Translations under genes and position numbers: made by a program
The notes under the pieces: model-generated
What the model was told of the DNA's origin: nothing
Databases searched by the model: none
Seen by the model: only the letters and a program-made list of their open reading frames with translations
Source: Pseudomonas sp. Root71
GTDB taxonomy: Bacteria > Pseudomonadota > Gammaproteobacteria > Pseudomonadales > Pseudomonadaceae
Reading direction: 5' to 3'
NCBI RefSeq assembly: GCF_001429045.1
Contig: NZ_LMHY01000029.1
Span: forward strand, 560,487 to 624,486
DNA: 64,000 bases
Part shown: positions 38,641 through 47,569 of the stretch, piece after piece
Position numbering within the stretch: position 1 is the stretch's first letter
How the letters are laid out: each line of letters begins with the position of its first letter

Positions 38641-39470
38641 GGCAGTTTCCTTGAAGAGGTGACGGGTACGGTGTCGAAGTTTTCCAGCGCGCGGGCCAGG
38701 CTGGCTTCCGACAACTCGCCCAGATGGCTGCCCAGCAGGCGACCCTCGGGGTTGTAGAACAGCGTAGTCGGTAGCGCCATGGAACCGACGGCCTGGCTCA
38801 GGCGTCCGCTGCCGTCGAACAGCACGTTGGACAGGCTCAGGCCCTGGGTTTCCAGAAAGGTCGCGACGCTTTGCATGCTTTCCGCCTGATTGACGAACAG
38901 GAACGTCAGGTCCGGCCGTTGTTGCTGGGCGTTTTCCAGCACCGGCATTTCCCGGCGGCACGGCGGGCACCAGGTGGCCCAGAGATTGATCACCAACGGG
39001 CCGCCCTTGTAGTCGGCCAGTTGCACGGTTTCGCCGGCGGCGTTGCGCAAGGTGATTTCCGGCAGGCGTGTGCCTTGTTCATAAATTGACAGGGAGATCG
39101 TCGCCAACAGCCAGAACGCCAGGCCGCTGGCCACGCCAAAGCCCAATGGACGGCGCAGACCCGGGCGACGCCAGCCGCGATACAGCGTGGCGAGCAACAC
39201 CACGACCACCCCCGGCCAGGCGAGAAAACCGCCATCGCGCAGGTCGATGACCTGCCACGGATCATTGCGATAGTGCACCCAATAGGCCGCCACGAAACTG
39301 ATTCGGGCCGCCAGCATGCCCAGCAGAAACAGGCTGAACAGCACCGACTCGGGGTTTTCACCACCGCGCCTGGCAACCCGCCAGCCGACAAAGGTGGCCA
39401 GCGCCAGCGCACTGATCAGCAGCAGGTGATTAAGCGCAATGGCAAAGGTGCCGAGGGTGAAGGTCAGCAT
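38616..39470 (-). CDS. Membrane-anchored TlpA/DsbE-like thioredoxin
   Basis: A 284-residue protein. The first about 125 residues hold four hydrophobic segments (for example LLLISALALATFVGW and VLFSLFLLGMLAARISFVAAYW), arranged like a small prolipoprotein-transferase-type membrane domain. The C-terminal TlpA-like thioredoxin has WCPPC near residue 167 and the cis-Pro loop ALPTTLFYNP near 230. The periplasmic thioredoxin would take electrons from DsbD. The dsbD stop and this ATG share a base (TAATG), which fixes the start. The membrane domain is unusual for DsbE proteins and probably replaces a signal anchor. Confidence 0.9.
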   Translation of the reverse strand: MLTFTLGTFAIALNHLLLISALALATFVGWRVARRGGENPESVLFSLFLLGMLAARISFVAAYWVHYRNDPWQVIDLRDGGFLAWPGVVVVLLATLYRGWRRPGLRRPLGFGVASGLAFWLLATISLSIYEQGTRLPEITLRNAAGETVQLADYKGGPLVINLWATWCPPCRREMPVLENAQQQRPDLTFLFVNQAESMQSVATFLETQGLSLSNVLFDGSGRLSQAVGSMALPTTLFYNPEGRLLGSHLGELSEASLARALENFDTVPVTSSRKLPCPASATC

Positions 39471-41212
39471 TAACGGGCGTCTCGGGTGATGGTCCAGCGT
39501 TGCAGGAAAGTGTCGGCATCGACCTCGCCGGTGATGCGCTGGCTGCGCCGTTCTTCGCCGTCCGCGCCAATCCACAGCAGGCTCGGCGGCCCTGGCACTT
39601 TGTAGCGGCCGAGCAGTTCGCGGCTGGCGGCATTGTCGGCGGTGACGTCCAGTCGGAGCAAGCGCACATCGCTCAAGGCTTCGAGGACATGAGGTTTGCC
39701 GAAGACCTGCTTTTCCATGACTTTGCACGACACGCACCAGTCGGCGTAGTAGTCCAGCAGCACCCACTGGCCCTGAGCGTGTGCGGCGTCGAGTTCCCGT
39801 TGCAGTGCCTGCGGATCCTTGACGGTGGTGAAGGCATCGTGGCCAACCGGCACGGCGGCCACAACCTGGTTCGAGGCGCGGTAGACCAGCAATGGCTTGA
39901 ACGGATCATCACTGCCAGCGGCCGCACCGATCACCAACAGGCCACCCCATAAACCGAGCAGCAACGAACTGGCGCCAAACAGGTGCGCGATACGACCAAA
40001 ACCTTCGGACTGTTTCCAGGCGCTGTAGGCCGCGATCAACAGCAGCGCACCGCACAATCCGACCCACAGGGATTCGTCCAGCACCGGGCGCAGCATCAGC
40101 AATGCAGTGGCGAGGAACAGGAAGCCGAAAATGCCTTTGACCAGGTTCATCCAGGCGCCGGGCTTGGGCATGAAGCGATTGCCGACGGTCACCAGCAGCA
40201 ACAGCGGTACACCGATGCCGATGCCCATGGCGAACAGAATCAACCCGCCATGCAGCGCGTTACCGCTTTGCGCGATGTAGAGCAGGGCGCCGGCCAGTGG
40301 GGCGGTCATGCACGGTCCCACCAGCAGACCGGACAGCGCCCCTAGCACCCCGGCGCCGATCAGGTTGCCGCCGCGTTGATTGCGCGAGACGTTTTCCAGG
40401 CGATCACGCACGGCCACCGGCAGTTGCAGTTCGAAGAAGCCGAACATCGGCAGCGCCAGCAGTACGAATATCGCCGCGAAACTGCCCAGCAGCCAAGGGT
40501 TCTGCAACCAGGCTTGCAGGTTCGCCCCGAGAGAGGCGGCCAGTACACCCAGCGCCGCATACACTAGCGCCATGCTGATTACGTAACTGCTGGCCAGGGC
40601 GAATCCACGTCTGGGTGTGGCGCCGCTGCCAACGATCAATCCAGCCAGAATCGGCAGCATCGGTAATGAACAAGGCGTGAAGGCCAGCAACAGGCCCAGG
40701 CCGAAGAACAGCAAAAGGCTCCAGCCCAGCGCCCGTTGTTGCAAGCTGCTGGCTAGCGCCTGGTCCGGTGCTTCAGTGGCTGCATTCAGCGCATTGGTGT
40801 TGCCCAGGTCCACGACCCTGGTCTGTGGCGGATAACACAAGCCGGCATCGGCGCAGCCTTGGTAACTGACCTTGACCTGACCGCTGGCGCCAGCGGGAAT
40901 CTTCAGCTCCAGGCCTTGGCGGTAGACTTGCTGTTCACCGAAAAACTCGTCGCTGTGCGCTTCACCTTCCGGCAGCGGGGGGTGCTGTTCGACAGGCAAT
41001 CCGTCGAACTTCAAGCGTTTTTGGTACAGGTAATAGCCGTCGGTGATCTGCCAATAGAGCTGGGTTTCACCGGATTCCAGACGTTCAGAGGTATACGTGA
41101 AGGCTTTATCAACCGGGAGAAATTCAGGTTTGGTGTCGAACGGATTGGTTCCGGGCGCCGCTTGAACCAGGCAGGTAAACAGCCAGAGGAAAAAAACAAA
41201 AATACCGCGCAT
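39470..41212 (-). CDS. dsbD: Thiol:disulfide interchange protein DsbD
   Basis: A 580-residue inner-membrane electron conduit. Signal peptide (residues 1-18), N-terminal alpha domain with the cysteine pair in CADAGLCYPP near 117-123, eight-helix beta domain with cysteines in FTPCSLPM and VGPCMTAPL, and a C-terminal thioredoxin domain with WCVSC near 488. It moves reducing power from cytoplasmic thioredoxin to DsbG and the TlpA-like protein encoded just after it. It corresponds to the second DsbD (PA2478) of P. aeruginosa. Confidence 0.94.
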   Translation of the reverse strand: MRGIFVFFLWLFTCLVQAAPGTNPFDTKPEFLPVDKAFTYTSERLESGETQLYWQITDGYYLYQKRLKFDGLPVEQHPPLPEGEAHSDEFFGEQQVYRQGLELKIPAGASGQVKVSYQGCADAGLCYPPQTRVVDLGNTNALNAATEAPDQALASSLQQRALGWSLLLFFGLGLLLAFTPCSLPMLPILAGLIVGSGATPRRGFALASSYVISMALVYAALGVLAASLGANLQAWLQNPWLLGSFAAIFVLLALPMFGFFELQLPVAVRDRLENVSRNQRGGNLIGAGVLGALSGLLVGPCMTAPLAGALLYIAQSGNALHGGLILFAMGIGIGVPLLLLVTVGNRFMPKPGAWMNLVKGIFGFLFLATALLMLRPVLDESLWVGLCGALLLIAAYSAWKQSEGFGRIAHLFGASSLLLGLWGGLLVIGAAAGSDDPFKPLLVYRASNQVVAAVPVGHDAFTTVKDPQALQRELDAAHAQGQWVLLDYYADWCVSCKVMEKQVFGKPHVLEALSDVRLLRLDVTADNAASRELLGRYKVPGPPSLLWIGADGEERRSQRITGEVDADTFLQRWTITRDAR

Positions 41213-41261
41213 CGAAAAAGCCTTAAAAACTGCTATTGCCGAGCACGATGATGGCCGCCGA

Positions 41262-41277
41262 TTAACCGGGTGTTAAC
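41262..41277. promoter_or_regulatory. Candidate DsbR site upstream of dsbD
   Basis: TTAACCGGGTGTTAAC contains two TTAAC copies 11 bases apart, a spacing typical of OmpR-family operators. It lies 50 bases before dsbD. A related TTAACCCGGTGT occurs in front of dsbR. Assignment to DsbR is inferred from this pairing and from the dsbDEG-dsbRS neighbourhood. Confidence 0.45.
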
Positions 41278-41282
41278 GAACT

Positions 41283-41317
41283 GATTCGCGCTGAAAACCG
41301 GGTTCACAGCGCGAATC
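41283..41317. terminator. Hairpin after the Sel1-repeat gene
   Basis: GATTCGCGCTG (41283-41293) pairs perfectly with CAGCGCGAATC (41307-41317). No T tract. It lies just beyond the stop of the Sel1 gene and may stop its transcript before dsbD. Confidence 0.5.
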
Positions 41318-41329
41318 GTCGTCACGGGA

Positions 41330-42298
41330 TTAACGAGGGTCGCTATAGGTCAATCGGTATTCCGACATTGGCGGATGCGTGCGTTTCCACTCCTGTGCAA
41401 ATGCTTTGCCGGCCGCTTTATCTGTTTCGGACAACGTTTCGGCAATCTGTGAAAAAACATCTGAGATGTTTTGGTATCCCTTGAACTCTTTGTGGCTTTC
41501 CATAATCAGCCACATGAGGCCGTAGGCGTTGACTAGATTCTCTTCGAGGCCGTACTCGACATCGATGCCATTTTCATCGTGGTATGCACCGCCAAGCGCA
41601 TACGCGTAATAGCGCAGAGACCAAACGTCGTTTGTTTCCGTCCATTTAAGCAGCCATTCCTTTCTGACGGGAAGATCATGGCTGATGTGCGGACGATTGC
41701 TGTACCAATGTATCGCTTTCGGGAACCCGGCATCGGCTGCACGTTTGAGCCAGCCATCGATAGCCGTTTCGCGTTCATCCGTGTTCGGAATGAGGGAATG
41801 ATCGTTGTCATAATGCACAGCAAGACTGTATTGCGCTTCGAGAAATCCTGCTTCTGCAGATTTTTTCATCCATTCGATATCTTTGGTTAGTTCATAAAGT
41901 TGCAGCATGGCTTCGCTGTCGCCGTGATCGGCGCGCTCCTCTGCAAGCTCTTTCGCTTTGGCAAGCGAGGTTTCATCAGCTAATCGCAGTAAGGCACGGA
42001 CGTCGCCCTGGGCACCGGCCTTTACGTACCATTCTCTCTCTGCATGGGTTTTATCCTCCTCTTTGAGACTTCTTTCCCGGAGTGTGATGACCTGTGCGAG
42101 TGCATACTGCGAATCGCGGTCCCCTGCGGTGGCGGCAATCATGAGATAGGCCTCCGATTCCCGATATTCCCCCAGGTTGTAAAGTTGCAGACCTTTTTTC
42201 CTGGCGGCTTTTTGCTCATCGTTCAGTTGGGTGATCAGTGAGCCAAGCGTGTTGAGCAAATTGAACAAAGACGTCAATGCGTCCGCGTGTATATACAT
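41330..42298 (-). CDS. Sel1-like repeat protein
   Basis: A 322-residue protein without signal peptide. Sel1/TPR-like helical repeats are visible (GEYRESEAYLMIAATAGDRD, WYVKAGAQGDVRALLRLAD, WMKKSAEAGFLEAQYSLAVH, WLKRAADAGFPKAIHW), then a non-repeat C-terminal third. Such proteins act as interaction scaffolds. Base composition is visibly lower in GC than its neighbours, and it sits between dsbD and dsbR, which are direct neighbours in P. aeruginosa, so it looks like an insertion. ATG 42298 is used; TTG 42304 is only two codons upstream. Function unknown. Confidence 0.85.
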   Translation of the reverse strand: MYIHADALTSLFNLLNTLGSLITQLNDEQKAARKKGLQLYNLGEYRESEAYLMIAATAGDRDSQYALAQVITLRERSLKEEDKTHAEREWYVKAGAQGDVRALLRLADETSLAKAKELAEERADHGDSEAMLQLYELTKDIEWMKKSAEAGFLEAQYSLAVHYDNDHSLIPNTDERETAIDGWLKRAADAGFPKAIHWYSNRPHISHDLPVRKEWLLKWTETNDVWSLRYYAYALGGAYHDENGIDVEYGLEENLVNAYGLMWLIMESHKEFKGYQNISDVFSQIAETLSETDKAAGKAFAQEWKRTHPPMSEYRLTYSDPR

Positions 42299-42495
42299 GG
42301 TCAATACCTGTGTTGATGGAAGTTTGGGTGGTACGTCACACAGGTTATTCAGGCAGGAGGGTGCAGGTGCGGTACATATTTATAGGATGCCCGACAAACC
42401 ATCAGTCTTGAGAAATGACTGTCAGCAGCCGGTCAAGGCATAATCCTGGCTTAACCCGGTGTCTTTTTAATCAATGTCTTTCGACAGGGTTTTCC

Positions 42496-43176
42496 ATGCA
42501 CATACTGGTTTGCGAAGACGATGAATTGATCGCCAGCGGTATCGTCGCCGGCCTGACCGCCCAGGGCCTGACCGTGGAACACGTCGCCACGGCGTCCGCC
42601 GCACGGGCGATGCTCAAGGTCGCGGAGTTTGATGTCATGGTGCTCGATCTCGGCCTGCCCGATGAAGATGGCCTCAAGTTGCTGCAGCAGTTGCGTCACC
42701 ATGGCCTGGAAATCCCGGTGCTGATCCTCACCGCCCGGGACTCGGTCACTGACCGCGTCGATGGCCTGCAAGCCGGCGCCGACGATTATCTGCTCAAGCC
42801 GTTCGACTTGCGCGAGCTCGCTGCGCGCTTGCACACGCTGTTGCGGCGGGTGGCGGGGCGCAGCGTCAACCTGATCGAGCATGGTGCCCTGACCTACGAC
42901 CCGAGCAGCCGCGAAACCACGCTCGCAGGGCAGCCGGTGGACCTGTCGCGTCGTGAACAATCTTTGTTGCAGGCCTTGCTGCATAACCGTGGCCGCGTGT
43001 TATCCACCGAGCAACTCAAGGACAGCGTCTACGGTTTCAACGACGAGCTGGAGAGCAACGCCCTCAACGTCCATATCCATCACCTGCGGCGCAAGCTCGG
43101 CAACGGCATTGTCGAGACCGTGCGCGGCCTGGGCTATCGCCTGGGGCCGGCTGATGGCGGAGAAGAATCGAAGTGA
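42496..43176 (+). CDS. dsbR: OmpR-family response regulator DsbR
   Basis: A 226-residue two-component regulator. Receiver domain 1-115 with acidic pair CEDDE near residues 7-9, phospho-acceptor Asp near 51 in VLDLGLPDEDG and Lys near 101 in LLKPFD. Winged-helix DNA-binding domain 125-220 (LSRREQSLLQALLHNRG, HIHHLRRKLG). It overlaps its kinase by four bases. By position relative to dsbDEG it corresponds to PA2479 (DsbR), reported as a copper-responsive regulator of dsb genes. QseB/PmrA-like regulators are the broader family. Confidence 0.88.
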   Translation: MHILVCEDDELIASGIVAGLTAQGLTVEHVATASAARAMLKVAEFDVMVLDLGLPDEDGLKLLQQLRHHGLEIPVLILTARDSVTDRVDGLQAGADDYLLKPFDLRELAARLHTLLRRVAGRSVNLIEHGALTYDPSSRETTLAGQPVDLSRREQSLLQALLHNRGRVLSTEQLKDSVYGFNDELESNALNVHIHHLRRKLGNGIVETVRGLGYRLGPADGGEESK

Positions 43177-44498
43177 TGAGCCTGCGTTTGCGCCTGAGCC
43201 TGACGCTCGGAGCCGCCTTTGCCTTGATCTGGGCCTTGGCCGCGGCCTGGATGCTCAGCGATTTGCGCAATCAAATGATGTTTTCCCTCGACCAGCGGCT
43301 GGTGGCGTCGGCGCGCATGGTCGCCGGACTGATGGAGCAACTGCCGCCCGTGCCGAGCAAGGGCGAGGGCACTCATTTCAGCGCCGAACAACTGAACATT
43401 CCGGGCGGCATGGCGTGCCAGGTCAGCTCGTTGCGCGGTGAGATCCTCGCCCGCAGTCACACCGATCCGCAGCAGACCCTGGAGGCCGAGAAACTTGGTT
43501 TTCACGATCAGATGATCGACGGCGCGCCGTGGCGCAGTTTTACCCTGGCCCGTGGCGATCTGCGCATCACTACCGCCGACCGGCAGATCGAGCGCGAGGC
43601 GTTGAACATGTCGATTCTGCTGGCCGCTTCGGTTCCGGTGGGCGTGGCGCTGCTCGGTTGCCTGTGTTTGCTCTGGCTGGGCATCGGCCAGGGGCTGGCG
43701 CCCCTCAACCGCATGCGCGACGCCTTGATGCGCCGCAGCGCCGACTCCCTCGAACCGTTGCAGATCCAGCCACTGCCCAGCGAGCTGCAACCCTTGCTGG
43801 AAACCCAGAACCAATTGCTCCAGCGCATCGGCAAGACCATCGAGCGCGAACGTCGCCTGACCGGTGACGCGGCCCACGAACTGCGCAGCCCGCTGACCGC
43901 GATCAAGACCCACCTGCAAGTGGCGCGGATGACTGACGGCAGCGCCCGGGACCAGTCCCTGGCCCGGGCCGAAGAGGGTGCCGACCGCATGCACCGGACC
44001 CTCGAACAATTGCTGTTGCTGGCGCGCGTCGAAGGCAGTCTGTCGTTTGACGACGGTGTGCAATGCAACGCCGAGCAAGTGGCGAAGCTGGCGATCCAGG
44101 ACGCGGCGAGCGGCGATCGCCAGCGCATCAGGTTTCAGGCACCGGGCAAGGTATCCGCCGCGCCGGTACAAATGCCCGCCGTGTTGTCGATTGCCGCGCT
44201 GCGCAACTTGCTCGACAACGCACTGCGCCATACCCCCGCCGACAAAACAGTGGAGTTGAGCCTGGAGACCACCGGCAATCGTGTGCAGTTCGTGGTGCGC
44301 GACCATGGGTCGGGGATTGCCGAAGAAGACCTGCAACATCTGACCCAGCGCTTCTGGCGCAACGGCCAGAGCACCGGTTGTGGTCTGGGACTGGCGATTG
44401 TCCAGGCCATCGTTCAGCGTTGCGGTTGCACCCTGCATTTCGATAGCCGGCCGGACGGCTTGCGGGTTGAGCTGACGATGCCGCTGCAACCGGTCTGA
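43173..44498 (+). CDS. dsbS: Sensor histidine kinase DsbS
   Basis: A 441-residue inner-membrane kinase. Two transmembrane segments (about 9-30 and 148-170) bracket a periplasmic sensor of about 115 residues. The HisKA domain has phospho-acceptor His in GDAAHELRSPLTAIKTH near 230; the ATPase domain has LRNLLDNALRHTP (N box), VVRDHGSGI and GCGLGLAIV. The periplasmic loop has a single cysteine (GMACQV near 87), a possible metal or redox contact. It overlaps dsbR by ATGA and corresponds to PA2480 (DsbS). Confidence 0.88.
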   Translation: MMSLRLRLSLTLGAAFALIWALAAAWMLSDLRNQMMFSLDQRLVASARMVAGLMEQLPPVPSKGEGTHFSAEQLNIPGGMACQVSSLRGEILARSHTDPQQTLEAEKLGFHDQMIDGAPWRSFTLARGDLRITTADRQIEREALNMSILLAASVPVGVALLGCLCLLWLGIGQGLAPLNRMRDALMRRSADSLEPLQIQPLPSELQPLLETQNQLLQRIGKTIERERRLTGDAAHELRSPLTAIKTHLQVARMTDGSARDQSLARAEEGADRMHRTLEQLLLLARVEGSLSFDDGVQCNAEQVAKLAIQDAASGDRQRIRFQAPGKVSAAPVQMPAVLSIAALRNLLDNALRHTPADKTVELSLETTGNRVQFVVRDHGSGIAEEDLQHLTQRFWRNGQSTGCGLGLAIVQAIVQRCGCTLHFDSRPDGLRVELTMPLQPV

Positions 44499-44512
44499 AA
44501 AACACCGCTGAA

Positions 44513-44608
44513 CCCTGTGGGAGCGGGCTTGCTCGCGAAGGCGGCGTAACAGTCGACATAAATGTTGAATGTGATGGCCTCTTCGCGAGCAAGCCCGCTC
44601 CCACAGGG
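44513..44608. repeat. Perfect REPIN
   Basis: Two 28-base arms (44513-44540 and 44581-44608) are exact reverse complements with core GGGAGCGGGCTTGCTCGCGA, separated by 40 bases. It lies between dsbS and pvdH and is the most intact REP doublet in the window. Confidence 0.95.
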
Positions 44609-44643
44609 TATTGCGGTGACCGCCAAGAAAGCGGATTGAAAGT

Positions 44644-44668
44644 CTAAATCCCCGCCTCGCTGATGCGT
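44644..44668 (+). promoter_or_regulatory. PvdS-dependent promoter (IS box) of pvdH
   Basis: CTAAAT at 44644-44649, 16-base spacer, CGT at 44666-44668, a perfect IS box about 104 bases before pvdH. Confidence 0.88.
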
Positions 44669-44771
44669 TTCCAGAACAGGAAAACCTGACAAGTGCGCCC
44701 CGTGACCGGAGCGCGCACCTGCCCGGTGTGCAGTTTTGGTCACTATCCACAGCGTATTGAGGGGTCGAGAG

Positions 44772-46172
44772 ATGTCAGTCGCTACCAGCCTTATCGAAGA
44801 GCATCCGGCGACGTCCGCCGAGACGCTTTATCAATTCAACGAATCGCCGCTGCTGGCCCGTCAGAGCCGGCAGGAATCCAACGCCCGCAGCTATCCACGA
44901 CGCATCCCCTTGGCACTCAAGCGCGCCAAGGGCATCTACGTCGAGGATGTCGAAGGCCGAACCTTCATCGATTGCCTGGCCGGAGCCGGAACCCTGGCCC
45001 TGGGGCACAACCACCCGGTGGTGATCGAAGCCATCCAGCAAGTGCTGAGCGATGAACTGCCGCTGCATACCCTCGACCTGACCACGCCGGTCAAGGACCG
45101 GTTCGTCCAGGACTTGTTCGGCTTGCTGCCACCAGCCCTGGCCGCTGAAGCGAAGATCCAGTTCTGCGGCCCGACCGGTACCGACGCCGTGGAAGCGGCA
45201 CTGAAACTGGTGCGTACCGCCACTGGGCGCAGCACCGTGCTGTCGTTCCAGGGTGGTTACCACGGCATGAGTCAGGGCGCGTTGAGTCTGATGGGCAGCC
45301 TGGGGCCGAAAAAGCCTCTGGGCGCCTTGCTCGGCAGTGGCGTGCAGTTCATGCCGTACCCTTACGATTACCGCTGCCCGTTCGGGCTTGGCGGCGTGCA
45401 AGGGGTCAAGGCCAACCTGAGTTACCTGGAAAACCTGCTCAACGATCCCGAGGCTGGCGTGCAATTGCCGGCGGCAGTGATCGTGGAAGTGGTGCAGGGC
45501 GAGGGCGGGGTGATCCCGGCGGATCTGGACTGGCTGCGCGGTCTGCGGCGGATCACCGAACAGGCGGGTGTCGCGCTGATCGTCGATGAAATCCAGAGTG
45601 GCTTCGCCCGCACCGGCAAGATGTTCGCCTTCGAGCACGCCGGGATCATTCCCGATGTCGTGGTGCTGTCCAAGGCCATCGGCGGCAGCCTGCCGCTGGC
45701 GGTGGTGGTCTATCGCGACTGGCTCGACACCTGGCTGCCGGGCGCCCATGCCGGGACATTCCGAGGTAACCAGATGGCCATGGCCGCCGGCTCCGCGGTG
45801 ATGCGTTATCTGGTCGATCACAAGGTCTGCGAGCATGCCGCCGCGATGGGCGAGCGCCTGGCCGAGCACCTGCGCATCCTGCAGCGGGACTTCCCGCAAC
45901 TGGGTGACATTCGCGGGCGTGGCTTGATGCTTGGCGTCGAACTGGTCGACCCGACGGGCGCTCTGGATGCCCAAGGCCATCCGCCGGCCTTCGCCCGCCT
46001 GGCACCCCTGGTGCAGCGCGAATGCCTCAAGCGTGGCTTGATCCTGGAACTCGGTGGCCGCCATGGCGCGGTGGTGCGCTTCCTGCCGCCGCTGGTGATT
46101 ACTGCTGCGCAGATCGATCGCGTGGCCGAAATCTTCGGTCGGGCCCTGGTCGCCGCCACTGCCAATCCCTAA
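44772..46172 (+). CDS. pvdH: L-2,4-diaminobutyrate:2-oxoglutarate 4-aminotransferase PvdH
   Basis: A 466-residue class III, PLP-dependent aminotransferase that makes 2,4-diaminobutyrate from aspartate semialdehyde for pyoverdine. Visible signatures: CGPTGTDAVEAALKLVRTAT near 140 (PLP phosphate site), FQGGYHGMSQG near 170, IVDEIQSGFARTG near 275 and the PLP lysine in VVLSKAIGGSLPLAV near 304. It has a perfect PvdS promoter and is followed by an MbtH-like gene, as in the pvdH-PA2412 pair of P. aeruginosa. GAGGGG precedes ATG 44772. The product feeds the last module of PvdL. Confidence 0.95.
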   Translation: MSVATSLIEEHPATSAETLYQFNESPLLARQSRQESNARSYPRRIPLALKRAKGIYVEDVEGRTFIDCLAGAGTLALGHNHPVVIEAIQQVLSDELPLHTLDLTTPVKDRFVQDLFGLLPPALAAEAKIQFCGPTGTDAVEAALKLVRTATGRSTVLSFQGGYHGMSQGALSLMGSLGPKKPLGALLGSGVQFMPYPYDYRCPFGLGGVQGVKANLSYLENLLNDPEAGVQLPAAVIVEVVQGEGGVIPADLDWLRGLRRITEQAGVALIVDEIQSGFARTGKMFAFEHAGIIPDVVVLSKAIGGSLPLAVVVYRDWLDTWLPGAHAGTFRGNQMAMAAGSAVMRYLVDHKVCEHAAAMGERLAEHLRILQRDFPQLGDIRGRGLMLGVELVDPTGALDAQGHPPAFARLAPLVQRECLKRGLILELGGRHGAVVRFLPPLVITAAQIDRVAEIFGRALVAATANP

Positions 46173-46253
46173 ATTTCCCGCCCGGCGGAACGTTCTTTCT
46201 ACATAACGGCTGCGCACACGGCGCAGCCCGCCCGAAAACGATGGAGAGACAGC

Positions 46254-46481
46254 ATGACGTCAGTATTCGACCGTGAGGACATCCTCTTTCAGGTCGTGGT
46301 CAACCACGAAGAGCAATACTCGATCTGGCCCGACTACAAAGCCGTGCCACAAGGCTGGCGCACAGTAGGCAAAGGCGGGCTGAAAAAGGAATGCCTGGCT
46401 TACATTGAAGAGACCTGGACCGACATGCGTCCGTTGAGCCTGCGGCAGAAAATGGACGAGCAGGCGGCTGTGGCGCACTGA
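46254..46481 (+). CDS. MbtH-like protein of the pyoverdine locus
   Basis: A 75-residue MbtH-family protein that binds and activates adenylation domains of peptide synthetases. The family core is clear: FDREDILFQVVVNHEEQYSI at the N-terminus, WPDYKAVPQGW near 25 (three conserved tryptophans overall) and IEETWTDMRPLSLR near 50. It lies 81 bases after pvdH without an own IS box, so it probably shares the pvdH transcript. It matches PA2412 by family and position. Confidence 0.95.
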   Translation: MTSVFDREDILFQVVVNHEEQYSIWPDYKAVPQGWRTVGKGGLKKECLAYIEETWTDMRPLSLRQKMDEQAAVAH

Positions 46482-46497
46482 ACCGTCATGCAAAAAG

Positions 46498-46530
46498 AAG
46501 CCCGCTGGACTGGTGACAGTCAGCGGGCTT
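46498..46530. terminator. Terminator after the MbtH-like gene
   Basis: AAGCCCGCTG (46498-46507) pairs with CAGCGGGCTT (46521-46530), extended by an inner ACTG/CAGT pair, followed by TTT. Ends the pvdH transcript. Confidence 0.88.
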
Positions 46531-46568
46531 TTTCAGGTCTGGAGTCTTGTGTCGCCTATCAGGCCGCT

Positions 46569-46641
46569 ATCGCGAGCAAGCTCGCTCCCACAGTGATCTG
46601 CGGCATGGCACAAATCCTGTGGGAGCGAGCTTGCTCGCGAT
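46569..46641. repeat. REPIN between the MbtH-like gene and fpvF
   Basis: Two exact 25-base inverted arms (46569-46593 and 46617-46641; core GCGAGCAAGCTCGCTCCCAC and its complement) separated by 23 bases. Confidence 0.93.
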
Positions 46642-46666
46642 GAACGATAACGCGGTCGTACTGACC

Positions 46667-47569
46667 TTAAACGCCGCTCAAACCCTTGATCAGCAAATCC
46701 ACATTCCCCTCAAGCTCCGCCACCGGATCCTCGGCATCGGTGCTCAACACCACCAACCGGCTACCCGACCCGGCAATCACCGCTTTGAGTGCATCCGACG
46801 GCTGCCGGTGATGCAGCACCACCGCCACGTCATTGTCCTTGAGCGTCGTGGCCAATTGCGTGAGCGCTTCGGGTGTCCACTCGGCATCGGCGCGTGCGTC
46901 CTGGCCGATCAATTCCAGATTGAGACTGCCGATCAGGTAGCTGAAGTGATCGCTGAGGCTCATCACACTCAAGTTGTCCGCATTGGCCAGCCGCGCTTCG
47001 CTGTCGGCACTGAGCTTGAGCAAACGCTGCTTGAGCGCTGCCAGGTTGGCGTCGATTTTCGGCTTGGCCTCGGGAGCCAGGCGTACCAGGTCCGCCGCCA
47101 TCACATCGGCCATGCGTCCCATGTTATTGCTGGAGAACCACGGCTGACTGTTCAGCCCGTCGACCTTGTTGTCGGGCTGTACGGCTATGCCGGGCAGGGC
47201 GCCGTCCACCGGGCGGGCGGCGTCGACTTCGACGATGCGGATATTGCTGCGCCGGGAGACCGGGTACAGCGGGTCATCCGGCCACAGTGAACGCAGGCCG
47301 ATCACCGCATCGGCATCGTCCGCCAGCCTGGCCAGTGCCGGGGCGCCACGGCCGGTGAAGTAGGCGGTCTGGCGGCTGCCGGGCAGGTTGGCCGGGGCCG
47401 CGCGTTCGAGGCTGACATCGGTGCCCTTGAGCAAGGCTTCGCCCAGGCCATAGGTAATCGGCAAGGAGGCCAGCACGCGCAGCGGTTTACCGTTGTCGGC
47501 GGCGCTGGTCGTTGTCGCCAGTCCACACAGGGCGACGGAGAGGGTCAGTTGGCGCAGTGAAAAAGTCAT
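46667..47569 (-). CDS. fpvF: Periplasmic pyoverdine-binding protein FpvF
   Basis: A 300-residue exported protein of the ZnuA-like SBP_bac_9 fold. Signal peptide about 1-24 (LTLSVALCGLATTTSA). The usual metal-binding histidines of this fold are not seen: where FpvC has LHPYYS and NPHAYEP, this protein has LPITYG and SRQTAY. This suits a protein that binds the siderophore rather than a bare metal ion, as reported for FpvF of P. aeruginosa. Its ATG directly follows the fpvE stop. Last gene of the fpv operon. Confidence 0.9.
   Translation of the reverse strand: MTFSLRQLTLSVALCGLATTTSAADNGKPLRVLASLPITYGLGEALLKGTDVSLERAAPANLPGSRQTAYFTGRGAPALARLADDADAVIGLRSLWPDDPLYPVSRRSNIRIVEVDAARPVDGALPGIAVQPDNKVDGLNSQPWFSSNNMGRMADVMAADLVRLAPEAKPKIDANLAALKQRLLKLSADSEARLANADNLSVMSLSDHFSYLIGSLNLELIGQDARADAEWTPEALTQLATTLKDNDVAVVLHHRQPSDALKAVIAGSGSRLVVLSTDAEDPVAELEGNVDLLIKGLSGV

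Noticed and set aside
44513..46641. Repeated palindromic units that could suggest a CRISPR array or transposon ends.
   Set aside because: The units occur singly or as inverted pairs scattered among genes, not as regularly spaced direct repeats, and match the REP/REPIN pattern of fluorescent pseudomonads. No transposase or cas gene is present.
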